Shown here piece by piece: positions 25,492-32,831 of a stretch of DNA of 53,916 bases. Position numbers and translations under genes: made by a program. Within the stretch, counting starts at the first letter, position 1, and each line of letters starts with the position of its first letter. The DNA lies in the NCBI GenBank assembly GCA_018653085.1, contig JABIAY010000023.1:1-53916 (forward strand), written 5' to 3'. The notes beneath the pieces were generated by a model. The model ran no database searches, was not told the origin of the DNA, and saw only the letters and a list, made by a program, of their open reading frames with translations. Source of the stretch: Nitrospina sp. (lineage in GTDB: Bacteria > Nitrospinota > Nitrospinia > Nitrospinales > VA-1).

Positions 25492-26451
25492 CTAAAATTT
25501 AATACGCGGGTCTGCCACTGCATAAAGAACGTCGGAAATCAACGTACCCAGCAAAACCAGAACGGCTGAAAAAAAGTTCAACGTTAAGATAACGGGGAAA
25601 TCCCGCGCCAGTATGGCTTCGAATCCCAACCGCCCCATTCCCGGCCAGGCAAATATGGTTTCAAAGATCACCGACCCGCCGATCAGTCCGGGAATAGTCA
25701 GGCCAAACATGGTTATGAACGGCAAAAGGGCATTGCGCAATCCATGACGGTAGATCACTTGATCTTCCGGCAAACCCTTGGCTCGTGCGGTGCGAATATA
25801 ATCCTGATGGATCACTTCCAGCATTTGCGAACGCACGTAGCGGGAAAGTATCGCTGTGCCGGCAATGGCAGACATCAGTGCCGGAATAGTCAGATGCCAG
25901 ACCCGGTCCATAGAGCGGAATAGTAGCGGTGCTTCCTCCAGGCCAAAGGTCTGCATCCCGATCACCGGGACATCGAAAGTTTTGACCATAAAAATAATGC
26001 ACAGGTAGGACAGGAAAAATCCGGGAATGGAGATCAAGGCATAGGAAAAAAATGTACTGGTCCGGTCAAACATCGAGTCCCGGTTTAATGCGGCACGAAT
26101 GCCAACAGGAAAAGCCAGAAACCAGGTGATCAATGTCCCGATCAGGAACAAGGGCAGGGAATTGAGAAACCGTTGCCAGATTTTACCCATCACCGGCTGG
26201 TTATCCTTGAACGATTTGAGCTCACCGGTAAACAGGTCTTGCACCCAATAGACATATTGGATATGCAGGGGTTCATCCAGATGAAACGCGGTGCGGATGC
26301 GCTGAATATCCTCCGGCTTCATTCTCGGATTGGAAGGGTCCACCAACGCCGGCTCCCCCGGTGCCAGGTGCACGATGGCATGGGAAATGATGGAGATAAA
26401 AATCAGCAGGATGATTCTCTGCCAAATGTTTCGCAGAATAAAATTGATCAC
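25492..26451 (-). CDS. ABC transporter permease, OppB/DppB type
   Basis: A 319-residue permease, partner of the OppC-type protein. The first helix (IILLIFISIISHAIVHLAPG) ends in the LAPGEPA segment typical of OppB. The EAA loop is DYIRTARAKGLPEDQVIYRHGLRNALLPFIT at about residues 208-238, followed by PGLIGGSVIFETIFAWPGMGRLGFEAI. Six helices are expected. The pair should import oligopeptides, dipeptides or a metal chelate together with ATPases and a binding protein encoded elsewhere. ATG at 26451; the gene diverges from Nif3 across 33 bases, so the promoters of both must overlap there. Confidence 0.92.
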   Translation of the reverse strand: MINFILRNIWQRIILLIFISIISHAIVHLAPGEPALVDPSNPRMKPEDIQRIRTAFHLDEPLHIQYVYWVQDLFTGELKSFKDNQPVMGKIWQRFLNSLPLFLIGTLITWFLAFPVGIRAALNRDSMFDRTSTFFSYALISIPGFFLSYLCIIFMVKTFDVPVIGMQTFGLEEAPLLFRSMDRVWHLTIPALMSAIAGTAILSRYVRSQMLEVIHQDYIRTARAKGLPEDQVIYRHGLRNALLPFITMFGLTIPGLIGGSVIFETIFAWPGMGRLGFEAILARDFPVILTLNFFSAVLVLLGTLISDVLYAVADPRIKF

Positions 26452-26484
26452 TGTTGCCTATTCACCTGATAGGAAGTTATAATT

Positions 26485-27240
26485 TTGACCATGGACATTC
26501 TACAGCTCAGTCACTACCTGGACAACCTTTTGGACATCCCGTCCATTAGTGATTCGCCCAACGCCTTGAACGGACTACAGGTGCAAAATACCGGCGAAAT
26601 AAAAAAAATAGGGCTGGCGGTGGATCTGTGCCAGGCCACCATCGATCTGGCCATCGAAAAAAATTGCCAGATGATGTTTGTGCATCATGGAATTTTCTGG
26701 GGCGGACTGCAACCACTTCGCGACTCCTTTTATGAAAAAATCTCTTCCATGATAAGTGCCAACCTGGGACTGTATTCTGCACACATCCCCCTCGACCTGC
26801 ATCCTGTATTAGGCAACAACCGGGCTCTGGCCGATTTGATCGGACTGGAAAACCTCGAGCCGTTTGGCGAATATGGCGGAATCAAAATTGGTTTCAAGGG
26901 TACGATCAACAAAAAATCCGCTGAAGCCCTGGCACAGGAACTTGCAGAGAAACTGGGCTCATCTGTCAAATTGATCGGCGAGGGAGAGGTTGAATCGGTG
27001 GGCCTGGTAACCGGTGGAGCGGCGGATATCGTTGGACAGGCCAGCAGTGAAGGGCTCAACGCCTACATCACTGGAGAAGGAGCCAACCATCATTACCATG
27101 AAGCCATTGAGGGCAACTGCATATTGATTTTCGCCGGCCATTACGCCACCGAAACCGGCGGCGTGAAAGCAGTGGGCGACCATCTGGCGCAAAAATTCGG
27201 CATCACCTGCGAATTTATCGACTATCCAACGGGCCTATAA
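26485..27240 (+). CDS. Nif3-like dinuclear metal-center protein
   Basis: A 251-residue member of the Nif3/YbgI family, hexameric proteins with a two-metal site; once called GTP cyclohydrolase type 2. Metal-ligand motifs are MFVHHGIFW at about residue 74 (His pair), AHIPLDLHP at about 101 and GEGANHHYHEAIE followed by FAGHYATETGGV near the C-terminus. The length matches the short bacterial form without the central PII-like insert. The start could be TTG at 26485, which sits 8 bases after AGGAAG, or ATG at 26491, at 14 bases; the spacing favours TTG. Molecular function is not settled in the family. Confidence 0.9.
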   Translation: MTMDILQLSHYLDNLLDIPSISDSPNALNGLQVQNTGEIKKIGLAVDLCQATIDLAIEKNCQMMFVHHGIFWGGLQPLRDSFYEKISSMISANLGLYSAHIPLDLHPVLGNNRALADLIGLENLEPFGEYGGIKIGFKGTINKKSAEALAQELAEKLGSSVKLIGEGEVESVGLVTGGAADIVGQASSEGLNAYITGEGANHHYHEAIEGNCILIFAGHYATETGGVKAVGDHLAQKFGITCEFIDYPTGL

Positions 27241-27254
27241 TAAGTGGGGTTTGG

Positions 27255-29063
27255 CTAACTACTCTTTTGTTTTTCAGGAAGGGTAATTATGAAGGTGGAG
27301 CCTTCTCCGAGAGTGCTTTTGGCTGTAATGGTTCCATGATGGCGTGCGACTATTTTTTGGCAAATCGCCATTCCCATGCCGCTCCCATCGTATGCACTAC
27401 GACCATGCAACCGTTCAAATGGCTTGAATATTTTTTCAAGATATTTTTCCTTAAACCCAATGCCATTATCTTCAACGGTAACCGTCCAGCAATTATTTTC
27501 AGTTTTGCTACTGTCAATGGTGATTACCGGAGGGACTCCCTCACGGTTAAATTTCAGTGCATTGCCAATAAGGTTTAAGAATAACTGGCTCATCTGCGAT
27601 CTGTCGGCATCAATCGTTGGGAGTTTCAGTATTTCCACTTTTGCCTCCGTTTCCGCTATTCTTACCTCCAGATCCGAAAGCACATCCTCAATTTCACCCT
27701 CAAGGTTAGTTGCTTCAAACGGTCTTACTTGAAGCTGGACTTTAGAGTAACTGAGCAAATCAGCCAGAAGCTGTTGCATTCTTCCAGCCGCGTTTTGCAT
27801 CCGGTCGAGGTAATCCGCTTCTTTCTCGCTCAAGTTGCTGGCGGATTTTTTCAAAAAATCCCCAAAAGTGGTAATTTTGCGCAAGGGTTCTCCGAGGTCA
27901 TGCGAAGCGATGGCCGTGAAATCATTAAGAGCTTGATTGCTTCTTTCCAATTCTTCATTAACATTAGCCAGGTCGGCAGTTCGCTCTTTTACTTTGGCCT
28001 CGAGCAAGTCATAAGCGCTGATCAGTTCATCTTCCGCTCTTTTTTGCTGACTGATGTCCACCGCCATTTCCATAACAAGCGGACTTCCATCTATATCCTT
28101 GAAGGGGGTTTCCACAGTAAGATAAGTTTCCCCATCAAAAGACTGCCACACAGATTGCCGCGTTTCTCCGGTATCAAAAATTTCAAAGGTGTTGCACTCT
28201 TCACAAGGTTCTGTCCTTTTATGCATCAAGTCGTAACACTTTCTGCCTTTGGCATTGCCAAACTTTTTCTGAAATATTTTATTGGCAAAAGGAACCGAAT
28301 AGTCCGGTGCCTGCACATGAAAGGCTACCGGAAGGTTATCCAGCATATCGTATAAGTTCTGGCGTTCGGCCAAAATCGTTTTTTCCCTGTTCTCATGTTC
28401 TGAAATATCGCGGATGCTATCAAAATGAGCGGCTAATTTTTCTGCGCGGAGAAAATCCAGGCGGCGAAACAATATTACAAATACAACAACCAGTAGCAGA
28501 CAGGCGGTCAACAAAAAAGCGTGTGTGGTTTTAAAACGGTTTAAATCCGATGCCATTACCTGGTGGAGTCTTATTTCTACTTCATCAGCCTTCCTGATAA
28601 ATTCAGAAAACACCGTGTCATAATACTGATCCACATCGGTGCCCGGCCCGGATGTTTCTATTTTCTCAATCCTCTCCTGTGTTATTTTCCTAAATTCGCG
28701 GAGCTTTTCCTGGGCTTCTAATATCTTTTGACGCATTTCCATATCATCCAGAGGAACAAATGTTCTCTCGTGGTTTGTCCCTCCTTCCAACATGGCTTTG
28801 ACATACCAGTCTGCCCGATCTAAATGATCCCAAACGGTTTCCATACTCTCATGACGGTCACCGTGCAGAATTTCCTCGAACCAAAGGTGAGCAGTGGTGG
28901 TTTCCAGCTTAATATCCATTGCGGCATCAATCAGAGGGGTATAGACGGTGGTCATTCGAACCCCTTTATAGAAACTGTAGCCGACCATTCCGACCAGGCT
29001 CAGCCCTATCAATCCTATTAGTACATAATTGGTTGAAGCAATACGTTTTTGTCGGGCAGTCAT
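27255..29063 (-). CDS. Membrane sensor histidine kinase with PAS domain
   Basis: A 602-residue sensor kinase. Helix 1 is at about residues 13-30 (YVLIGLIGLSLVGMVGYSF) and helix 2 at about 180-198 (FLLTACLLLVVVFVILF). Between them lies a ~150-residue periplasmic helical domain, so the sensed signal is probably extracytoplasmic. A PAS domain follows (about 240-345), with a CEECNTFEIFDTGE segment containing a Cys pair plus an upstream Cys, often seen in PAS domains of this type. A coiled coil leads to HisKA with the phospho-His in SHDLGEPLRKITTFGDFL (about 387). The ATPase part has NLIGNALKFNREG, VEDNGIGF and GSGMGMAICQKIV. No receiver domain; no adjacent response regulator on its transcript. 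Confidence 0.92.
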   Translation of the reverse strand: MTARQKRIASTNYVLIGLIGLSLVGMVGYSFYKGVRMTTVYTPLIDAAMDIKLETTTAHLWFEEILHGDRHESMETVWDHLDRADWYVKAMLEGGTNHERTFVPLDDMEMRQKILEAQEKLREFRKITQERIEKIETSGPGTDVDQYYDTVFSEFIRKADEVEIRLHQVMASDLNRFKTTHAFLLTACLLLVVVFVILFRRLDFLRAEKLAAHFDSIRDISEHENREKTILAERQNLYDMLDNLPVAFHVQAPDYSVPFANKIFQKKFGNAKGRKCYDLMHKRTEPCEECNTFEIFDTGETRQSVWQSFDGETYLTVETPFKDIDGSPLVMEMAVDISQQKRAEDELISAYDLLEAKVKERTADLANVNEELERSNQALNDFTAIASHDLGEPLRKITTFGDFLKKSASNLSEKEADYLDRMQNAAGRMQQLLADLLSYSKVQLQVRPFEATNLEGEIEDVLSDLEVRIAETEAKVEILKLPTIDADRSQMSQLFLNLIGNALKFNREGVPPVITIDSSKTENNCWTVTVEDNGIGFKEKYLEKIFKPFERLHGRSAYDGSGMGMAICQKIVARHHGTITAKSTLGEGSTFIITLPEKQKSS

Positions 29064-29219
29064 AGCAACAATCCTATTGAGTCCTAAGAGATTTTACCGA
29101 AGCATCTAACTGAAAATTTCATAGAAAGCTATCCTGACTGAGCGGGGCTATATCTGATAACCGAAATTTTATCCGGGTTTGGCTCAGATGGCAACATCTA
29201 TCCAACAGGCTTATGAGGG

Positions 29220-30104
29220 TCAAAAACCTTTAAGCAAGGCCTTCAAACCGGAGCGGTAATCGGGGTAACACAGTTTTACCCCCAGCTCTTCTTTGATTTT
29301 TTTGTTCGAAATGCGTTTGTTGGTGTTGTAGAAACCTTTAGCGGTTGGGGAAAGATCGGCTTTCTCATAAGGAATCAGGGGCGGTGGTTCCACACCCAGT
29401 AAGTCAAAGGCATATTTCACCGCCTCGGCAGGAGGGCAAGGACAGTCGTCACTGACGTTATATATCTCACCGGGTTGGGGCTTTTTCATCGAAGCTGTCA
29501 GCGTTTGCACAAGATCCTCAGCATGAATGCGGGAAAATACCAGGCCGGGTTTATCAATGCGCCGGGCACGCCCCTGTTGCACAGAAACCAGCAAGTTCCT
29601 GCCCGGCCCATAAATACAGACACAGCGAAAAATCATCACCGGTAAACCATGATCCTGACCCAGCTTGAGCCAGGCCGATTCCGCTTCAACACGTCGGCGA
29701 TTAAGATCTGTAGACCCACGCAAGGGCGAAGACTCATCCACCCATTCCCCCTGGGCATCGCCATAGACACCGGTTGAAGAAATGTATCCGATCCATTGCA
29801 AATGGCTGGCTTTGGAAATCTCTTCACTAAAATTTTCCAGCACCACATCGCCGGAAAGTTGGGGAGGAATCGTGATTAAAAGATGCGTTGCGCTGGAGAT
29901 GGCTTTGGAAATTTCCGGAGTGGCGCAGGAACCATCAAATAGAAAGGTGTTATTAACTTTGATCGCGTCTTGCCTGTCACTACCCCGGCAGGTCCCGGAA
30001 ACATGCCATCCTTTGGGCAGGAGGCTTTCAGCCAGGGCCAATGAGGAAAAACCCAGACCAAAACAAAACAACCGATTGGCATGGGTCCGCATGGCTTCAT
30101 CCAT
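29220..30104 (-). CDS. NAD(P)-dependent sugar epimerase/dehydratase-like protein (YeeZ type)
   Basis: A 294-residue Rossmann-fold protein of the extended SDR family. The nucleotide-binding loop is FGLGFSSLALAESLLPKGW at about residues 15-33, followed by the GTCR strand. The active-site region has YISSTGVYGDAQGEWVDESS at about 105-124; the usual YxxxK is not obvious, as in the YeeZ/SC5d-like group of atypical SDRs. FRCVCIYGPGRNLL at about 158 and IYNVSDDCPCPPAEAVKYAFDLLG follow the family pattern. The substrate is unknown. The start may be the listed ATG or the one at residue 5. It lies 11 bases downstream of the response regulator gene and probably shares its operon with it and the kinase. 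Confidence 0.82.
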   Translation of the reverse strand: MDEAMRTHANRLFCFGLGFSSLALAESLLPKGWHVSGTCRGSDRQDAIKVNNTFLFDGSCATPEISKAISSATHLLITIPPQLSGDVVLENFSEEISKASHLQWIGYISSTGVYGDAQGEWVDESSPLRGSTDLNRRRVEAESAWLKLGQDHGLPVMIFRCVCIYGPGRNLLVSVQQGRARRIDKPGLVFSRIHAEDLVQTLTASMKKPQPGEIYNVSDDCPCPPAEAVKYAFDLLGVEPPPLIPYEKADLSPTAKGFYNTNKRISNKKIKEELGVKLCYPDYRSGLKALLKGF

Positions 30105-30115
30105 GACAAACCCCG

Positions 30116-30550
30116 TTAATTGATAGTCGGCAGGTAGTTCAGTGACCAGTACTGGCTGAGGACACGGACAATTTCGAGATACCCTTCCGGGTCCAGTGGT
30201 TTTTCAATATAACCCGCCACACAATTTTGGTAACTGTCATTCATATCTATTTTGGATGTCGAGCTGGTGAGAACAACCACCGGGATTGCTTTCAGCCGGT
30301 CATCGGATTTCACCGCCTCAAGAAACTCAAACCCGTTCATGATAGGCATGTTCAAATCCAGCAAGATGAGATTGGGAATGCCTCCTCCCTGCTCAGGGGA
30401 TTCCCTTTTGAGGTAAGTCAGAGCCTCTTCTCCATTCCAGGCTGTCACGATGGATTTTGTGATCCCTTGTTTCTCAAACGCCTCTTTCAAGCACTGCACA
30501 TCCGTTTCATTATCTTCCACTATTAATAGTGGGCTTCCATTACGCATCAT
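30116..30550 (-). CDS. Single-domain response regulator (Rcp1 type)
   Basis: A 144-residue receiver-only protein. The acidic pocket is in LLIVEDNETDVQCLKEAFEKQG, the phospho-acceptor is Asp65 in LILLDLNMPIMNGFEF and the conserved Thr/Ser and Lys are in VVVLTSSTSK and YIEKPLDP. The NETDV and LLDLNMPxMNG pattern is that of the Rcp1 group, which works with phytochrome-like or related kinases. Its ATG overlaps the stop of the upstream histidine kinase by 4 bases (ATGA), so the two are translationally coupled and very likely form a pair. With no output domain it must act through protein contacts or a further phosphotransfer. Confidence 0.93.
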   Translation of the reverse strand: MMRNGSPLLIVEDNETDVQCLKEAFEKQGITKSIVTAWNGEEALTYLKRESPEQGGGIPNLILLDLNMPIMNGFEFLEAVKSDDRLKAIPVVVLTSSTSKIDMNDSYQNCVAGYIEKPLDPEGYLEIVRVLSQYWSLNYLPTIN

Positions 30551-31770
30551 TGCTTCTCCCCTTGTTCAACTATTTTTGGAACTGTAAAACTAAAACAAGT
30601 GTACTCACCAAATTCCGATTCCACCTGGATATCGCCCCCATTTTGCTCAACGATCTTTTTGACCAAAGCGAGGCCGATGCCTGTAGAGTCCGGCGATTTT
30701 TTGCGGTCCAGGCTTTGGAACATCTCAAAAATTCTGGCAAAATGTTTTTCGTCAATACCCTGCCCGTTATCCCAGACCTTGAAACACCAATATTGGCTTT
30801 GAGACTCGCATGATATCACAATTTTTCCTGCCGGTTTCCCAAAATGCCTGACTCCGTTTGCAATCAGGTTTTGGAAAACCTGCTTCAACCGAACAGGAGG
30901 ATAGTTCACCTCCGGCAGGGGTTGCTGAATTTCTATCTCAATATTTTCTTGTGGTACCAAAACCCTGACGACCGACTCTACCAGCTCCCCCGATGAGACA
31001 GGCACTGATAACCCCTCGGTATTTCCCACTTCGGCAAACTGTAAAATGTCATTGATCAGGTGATACATCCTGTCTGTATTATGGGTGAGCCGGCTCAGGA
31101 ATTTTCTACCTTTTTCTTCTAATACTTCCCCAAATTCGTCCTGAAGCCATTGTGCATTGTAATTGATTCCACGAAGCGGCTCCTTCAGGTCATGAGAGAC
31201 CATATGCGCAAAGTTTTTTAACTCAACGTTCATGCTTTCCAGTTCCTTGTTTGCCTGCAGGTTTTTTTTAACTTCACGTTCAAGAAAAAGGTTTGTCGTT
31301 TTAAGTTTTTTGGTGCGTTCCTCAACTTTTTCTTCCAGTTGCCGGTTAATAAATTCAAGCTCAGCATCCTTTTTGGCCAGGCTTTTGAACTGGTCTTCCA
31401 GTTGGCTATATGTCTCTCCCAAAGCCTCTTCACTTACCTTGAACAGATAACAAAGAAACGCCGTGGCCCAGATAACCAGCAAAGAAATAACTCGATTAAG
31501 GAGGACCTTCCAGAACTCACCTCCGGGAGGAGACAGCCAGTATCCCAGAACAGTCAGGAGGGTCCCCAATACCGCCGCTCCCCAGACATAGCGTTTTTGT
31601 CTGGCCCACAAAGCCACCAGAACCAGGCTTACATAGAGAACTCCCCCTGCCACGCCCAGTTCCAGGGACAAGTCGACATAAAAAATACCGGCGGCCAGCA
31701 ATCCTTCCAGCAAGAAGAACCAGCGGTATTCCCGCAACCAACCTTTGTATTTCTGGGGTCTTGTTCTCAT
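30547..31770 (-). CDS. Membrane histidine kinase paired with Rcp1-type regulator
   Basis: A 407-residue kinase. The N-terminal ~125 residues are four or five membrane helices (FFLLEGLLAAGIFYVDL, GVLYVSLVLVALWA, VLGTLLTVLGYWL, ISLLVIWATAFLCYLF) with hardly any periplasmic part, so it may sense within the membrane. A coiled coil follows (about 130-185). HisKA has the phospho-His in HMVSHDLKEPLRGINYNAQWL at about residue 193, a sequence typical of phytochrome-like kinases. The ATPase domain shows NLIANGVRHFGKP, VWDNGQGID and STGIGLALVKKIVEQNGG. Two terminators between this gene and the upstream PCP_red gene isolate its transcript. It is cotranscribed with the response regulator and probably the epimerase. 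Confidence 0.93.
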   Translation of the reverse strand: MRTRPQKYKGWLREYRWFFLLEGLLAAGIFYVDLSLELGVAGGVLYVSLVLVALWARQKRYVWGAAVLGTLLTVLGYWLSPPGGEFWKVLLNRVISLLVIWATAFLCYLFKVSEEALGETYSQLEDQFKSLAKKDAELEFINRQLEEKVEERTKKLKTTNLFLEREVKKNLQANKELESMNVELKNFAHMVSHDLKEPLRGINYNAQWLQDEFGEVLEEKGRKFLSRLTHNTDRMYHLINDILQFAEVGNTEGLSVPVSSGELVESVVRVLVPQENIEIEIQQPLPEVNYPPVRLKQVFQNLIANGVRHFGKPAGKIVISCESQSQYWCFKVWDNGQGIDEKHFARIFEMFQSLDRKKSPDSTGIGLALVKKIVEQNGGDIQVESEFGEYTCFSFTVPKIVEQGEKQ

Positions 31771-31784
31771 AAAAGTATTATGTC

Positions 31785-31810
31785 AAAAAAACTCAGCGGA
31801 AAACCTCCGC
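31785..31810 (-). terminator. Rho-independent terminator (second of two)
   Basis: On the minus strand GCGGA-GGTTT-TCCGC is followed by TGAG and seven T residues. It lies downstream of the PCP_red gene and after a first terminator at 31824-31852. Confidence 0.7.
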
Positions 31811-31823
31811 ACCAAGGGAGCAC

Positions 31824-31852
31824 AAAAAAACCTTCCCCCATTTGGAGGAAGG
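31824..31852 (-). terminator. Rho-independent terminator of the PCP_red gene
   Basis: On the minus strand CCTTCC(T)CC-AAAT-GG(G)GGAAGG forms an 8-bp stem with one mismatch, followed directly by seven T residues. It is 67 bases downstream of the PCP_red stop codon. Confidence 0.82.
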
Positions 31853-31919
31853 CGTTCAGTAATTTCAAAACCCGGGTTGATTCGCACACTCTCCCCCACC
31901 GGCGACAACAACCTCGCAA

Positions 31920-32750
31920 TCAAAAAGTGAATCGATATTTATCAAATAATTCGAGCGTTACAACCTCTTTTCCCTCTTTGACAATCTCTTGTTCAATACG
32001 TTTCACTGCCATATTGCGAATAAAAGGGATAGGAATTTTGGAAACCTTTTTCAAGGCATCGTCTTCCCATTTCAGCGAGACTTCTACCGGCTCTTCCTTT
32101 TGCTTGTCTATCTGCTCATCGCGCTTGAGGTCTTCTTCGGTCAATTCCATCCCCATCGCCTCTTTGGCCGATGCCGGCATGATATTGGTGAACACTTCAT
32201 CAATGATGGAAGGGGTGATCATCTTATCTCCGCGCTCACGAGCACGACCCTCAATAGTCTGCTTAGCCATACCCAGAACGAAGGGCGGCACCTTCTCCAT
32301 TTTCTCCAGTGCTTCCTTGCTCCAGGGCACACCTTGAGGAGTAGCGACTTCCATATAGTTTTTGAACTTTTCAACAATATCGTCTTTTTTCTCAGTACGC
32401 ATGGCGAGAAAGTCTTCGATTTCCTCAATCACCTCGACCTTGCGCGGACTTTTCCGCATTTTTTCCTTCGCCACATCGAAGGCATCCATCGACAGTTCTT
32501 CGAAACCGAACCCCTTGACCCTCTTGGACACCAGCATCATGGACTCATTGCGAATTTCAGTCAGATAATCAGAAGTAACTATTTTAAATCCCCTTTTAAC
32601 GCAACGCTGAACCATCAGCTTGCGAATACCGGGACGCACAAATTCCGGAGCGTGTTTCACCCTCTCCCACGCCTCTTCAGACCACTCAACACCATTTTCC
32701 CTGGCATAAGGATGGTCGACATCAGCGATTTTTATTCCTTCGTTCCCCAT
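31920..32750 (-). CDS. Protein with three PCP_red-type domains
   Basis: A 276-residue protein made of three copies of the ~45-residue PCP_red domain (the C-terminal domain of light-independent protochlorophyllide reductase subunit B and many proteins of unknown role). Copy 1, about residues 17-66, has WSEEAWERVKHAPEFVRPG. Copy 2, about 138-184, has WSKEALEKMEKVPPFVLG. Copy 3, about 228-274, has WEDDALKKVSKIPIPFIRN. Each continues with a basic helix and a V/I-T-x-x-x-x-D/E segment. The linkers are charged. No membrane segment or cysteine motif is present. I prefer ATG at 32750 (MGNEGIKIADVDHP); an upstream in-frame start at 32792 adds 14 residues that look unlike a protein N-terminus. The function of stand-alone PCP_red proteins is unknown. 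Two terminators follow the gene. Confidence 0.85.
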   Translation of the reverse strand: MGNEGIKIADVDHPYARENGVEWSEEAWERVKHAPEFVRPGIRKLMVQRCVKRGFKIVTSDYLTEIRNESMMLVSKRVKGFGFEELSMDAFDVAKEKMRKSPRKVEVIEEIEDFLAMRTEKKDDIVEKFKNYMEVATPQGVPWSKEALEKMEKVPPFVLGMAKQTIEGRARERGDKMITPSIIDEVFTNIMPASAKEAMGMELTEEDLKRDEQIDKQKEEPVEVSLKWEDDALKKVSKIPIPFIRNMAVKRIEQEIVKEGKEVVTLELFDKYRFTF

Positions 32751-32831
32751 AAAGCACCACCAAAAATTGAATCTATTGCGTTTATTATTCAAAAAAAATG
32801 TATTATTAATGATTACTTAAAGCTCATAGCA

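Noticed and set aside
31989-32831. An extended N-terminus for the MFS/spermidine synthase/TPR protein
   Set aside because: The added residues are antisense to the PCP_red gene and look unlike a protein; ATG at 32832 gives the expected family N-terminus.
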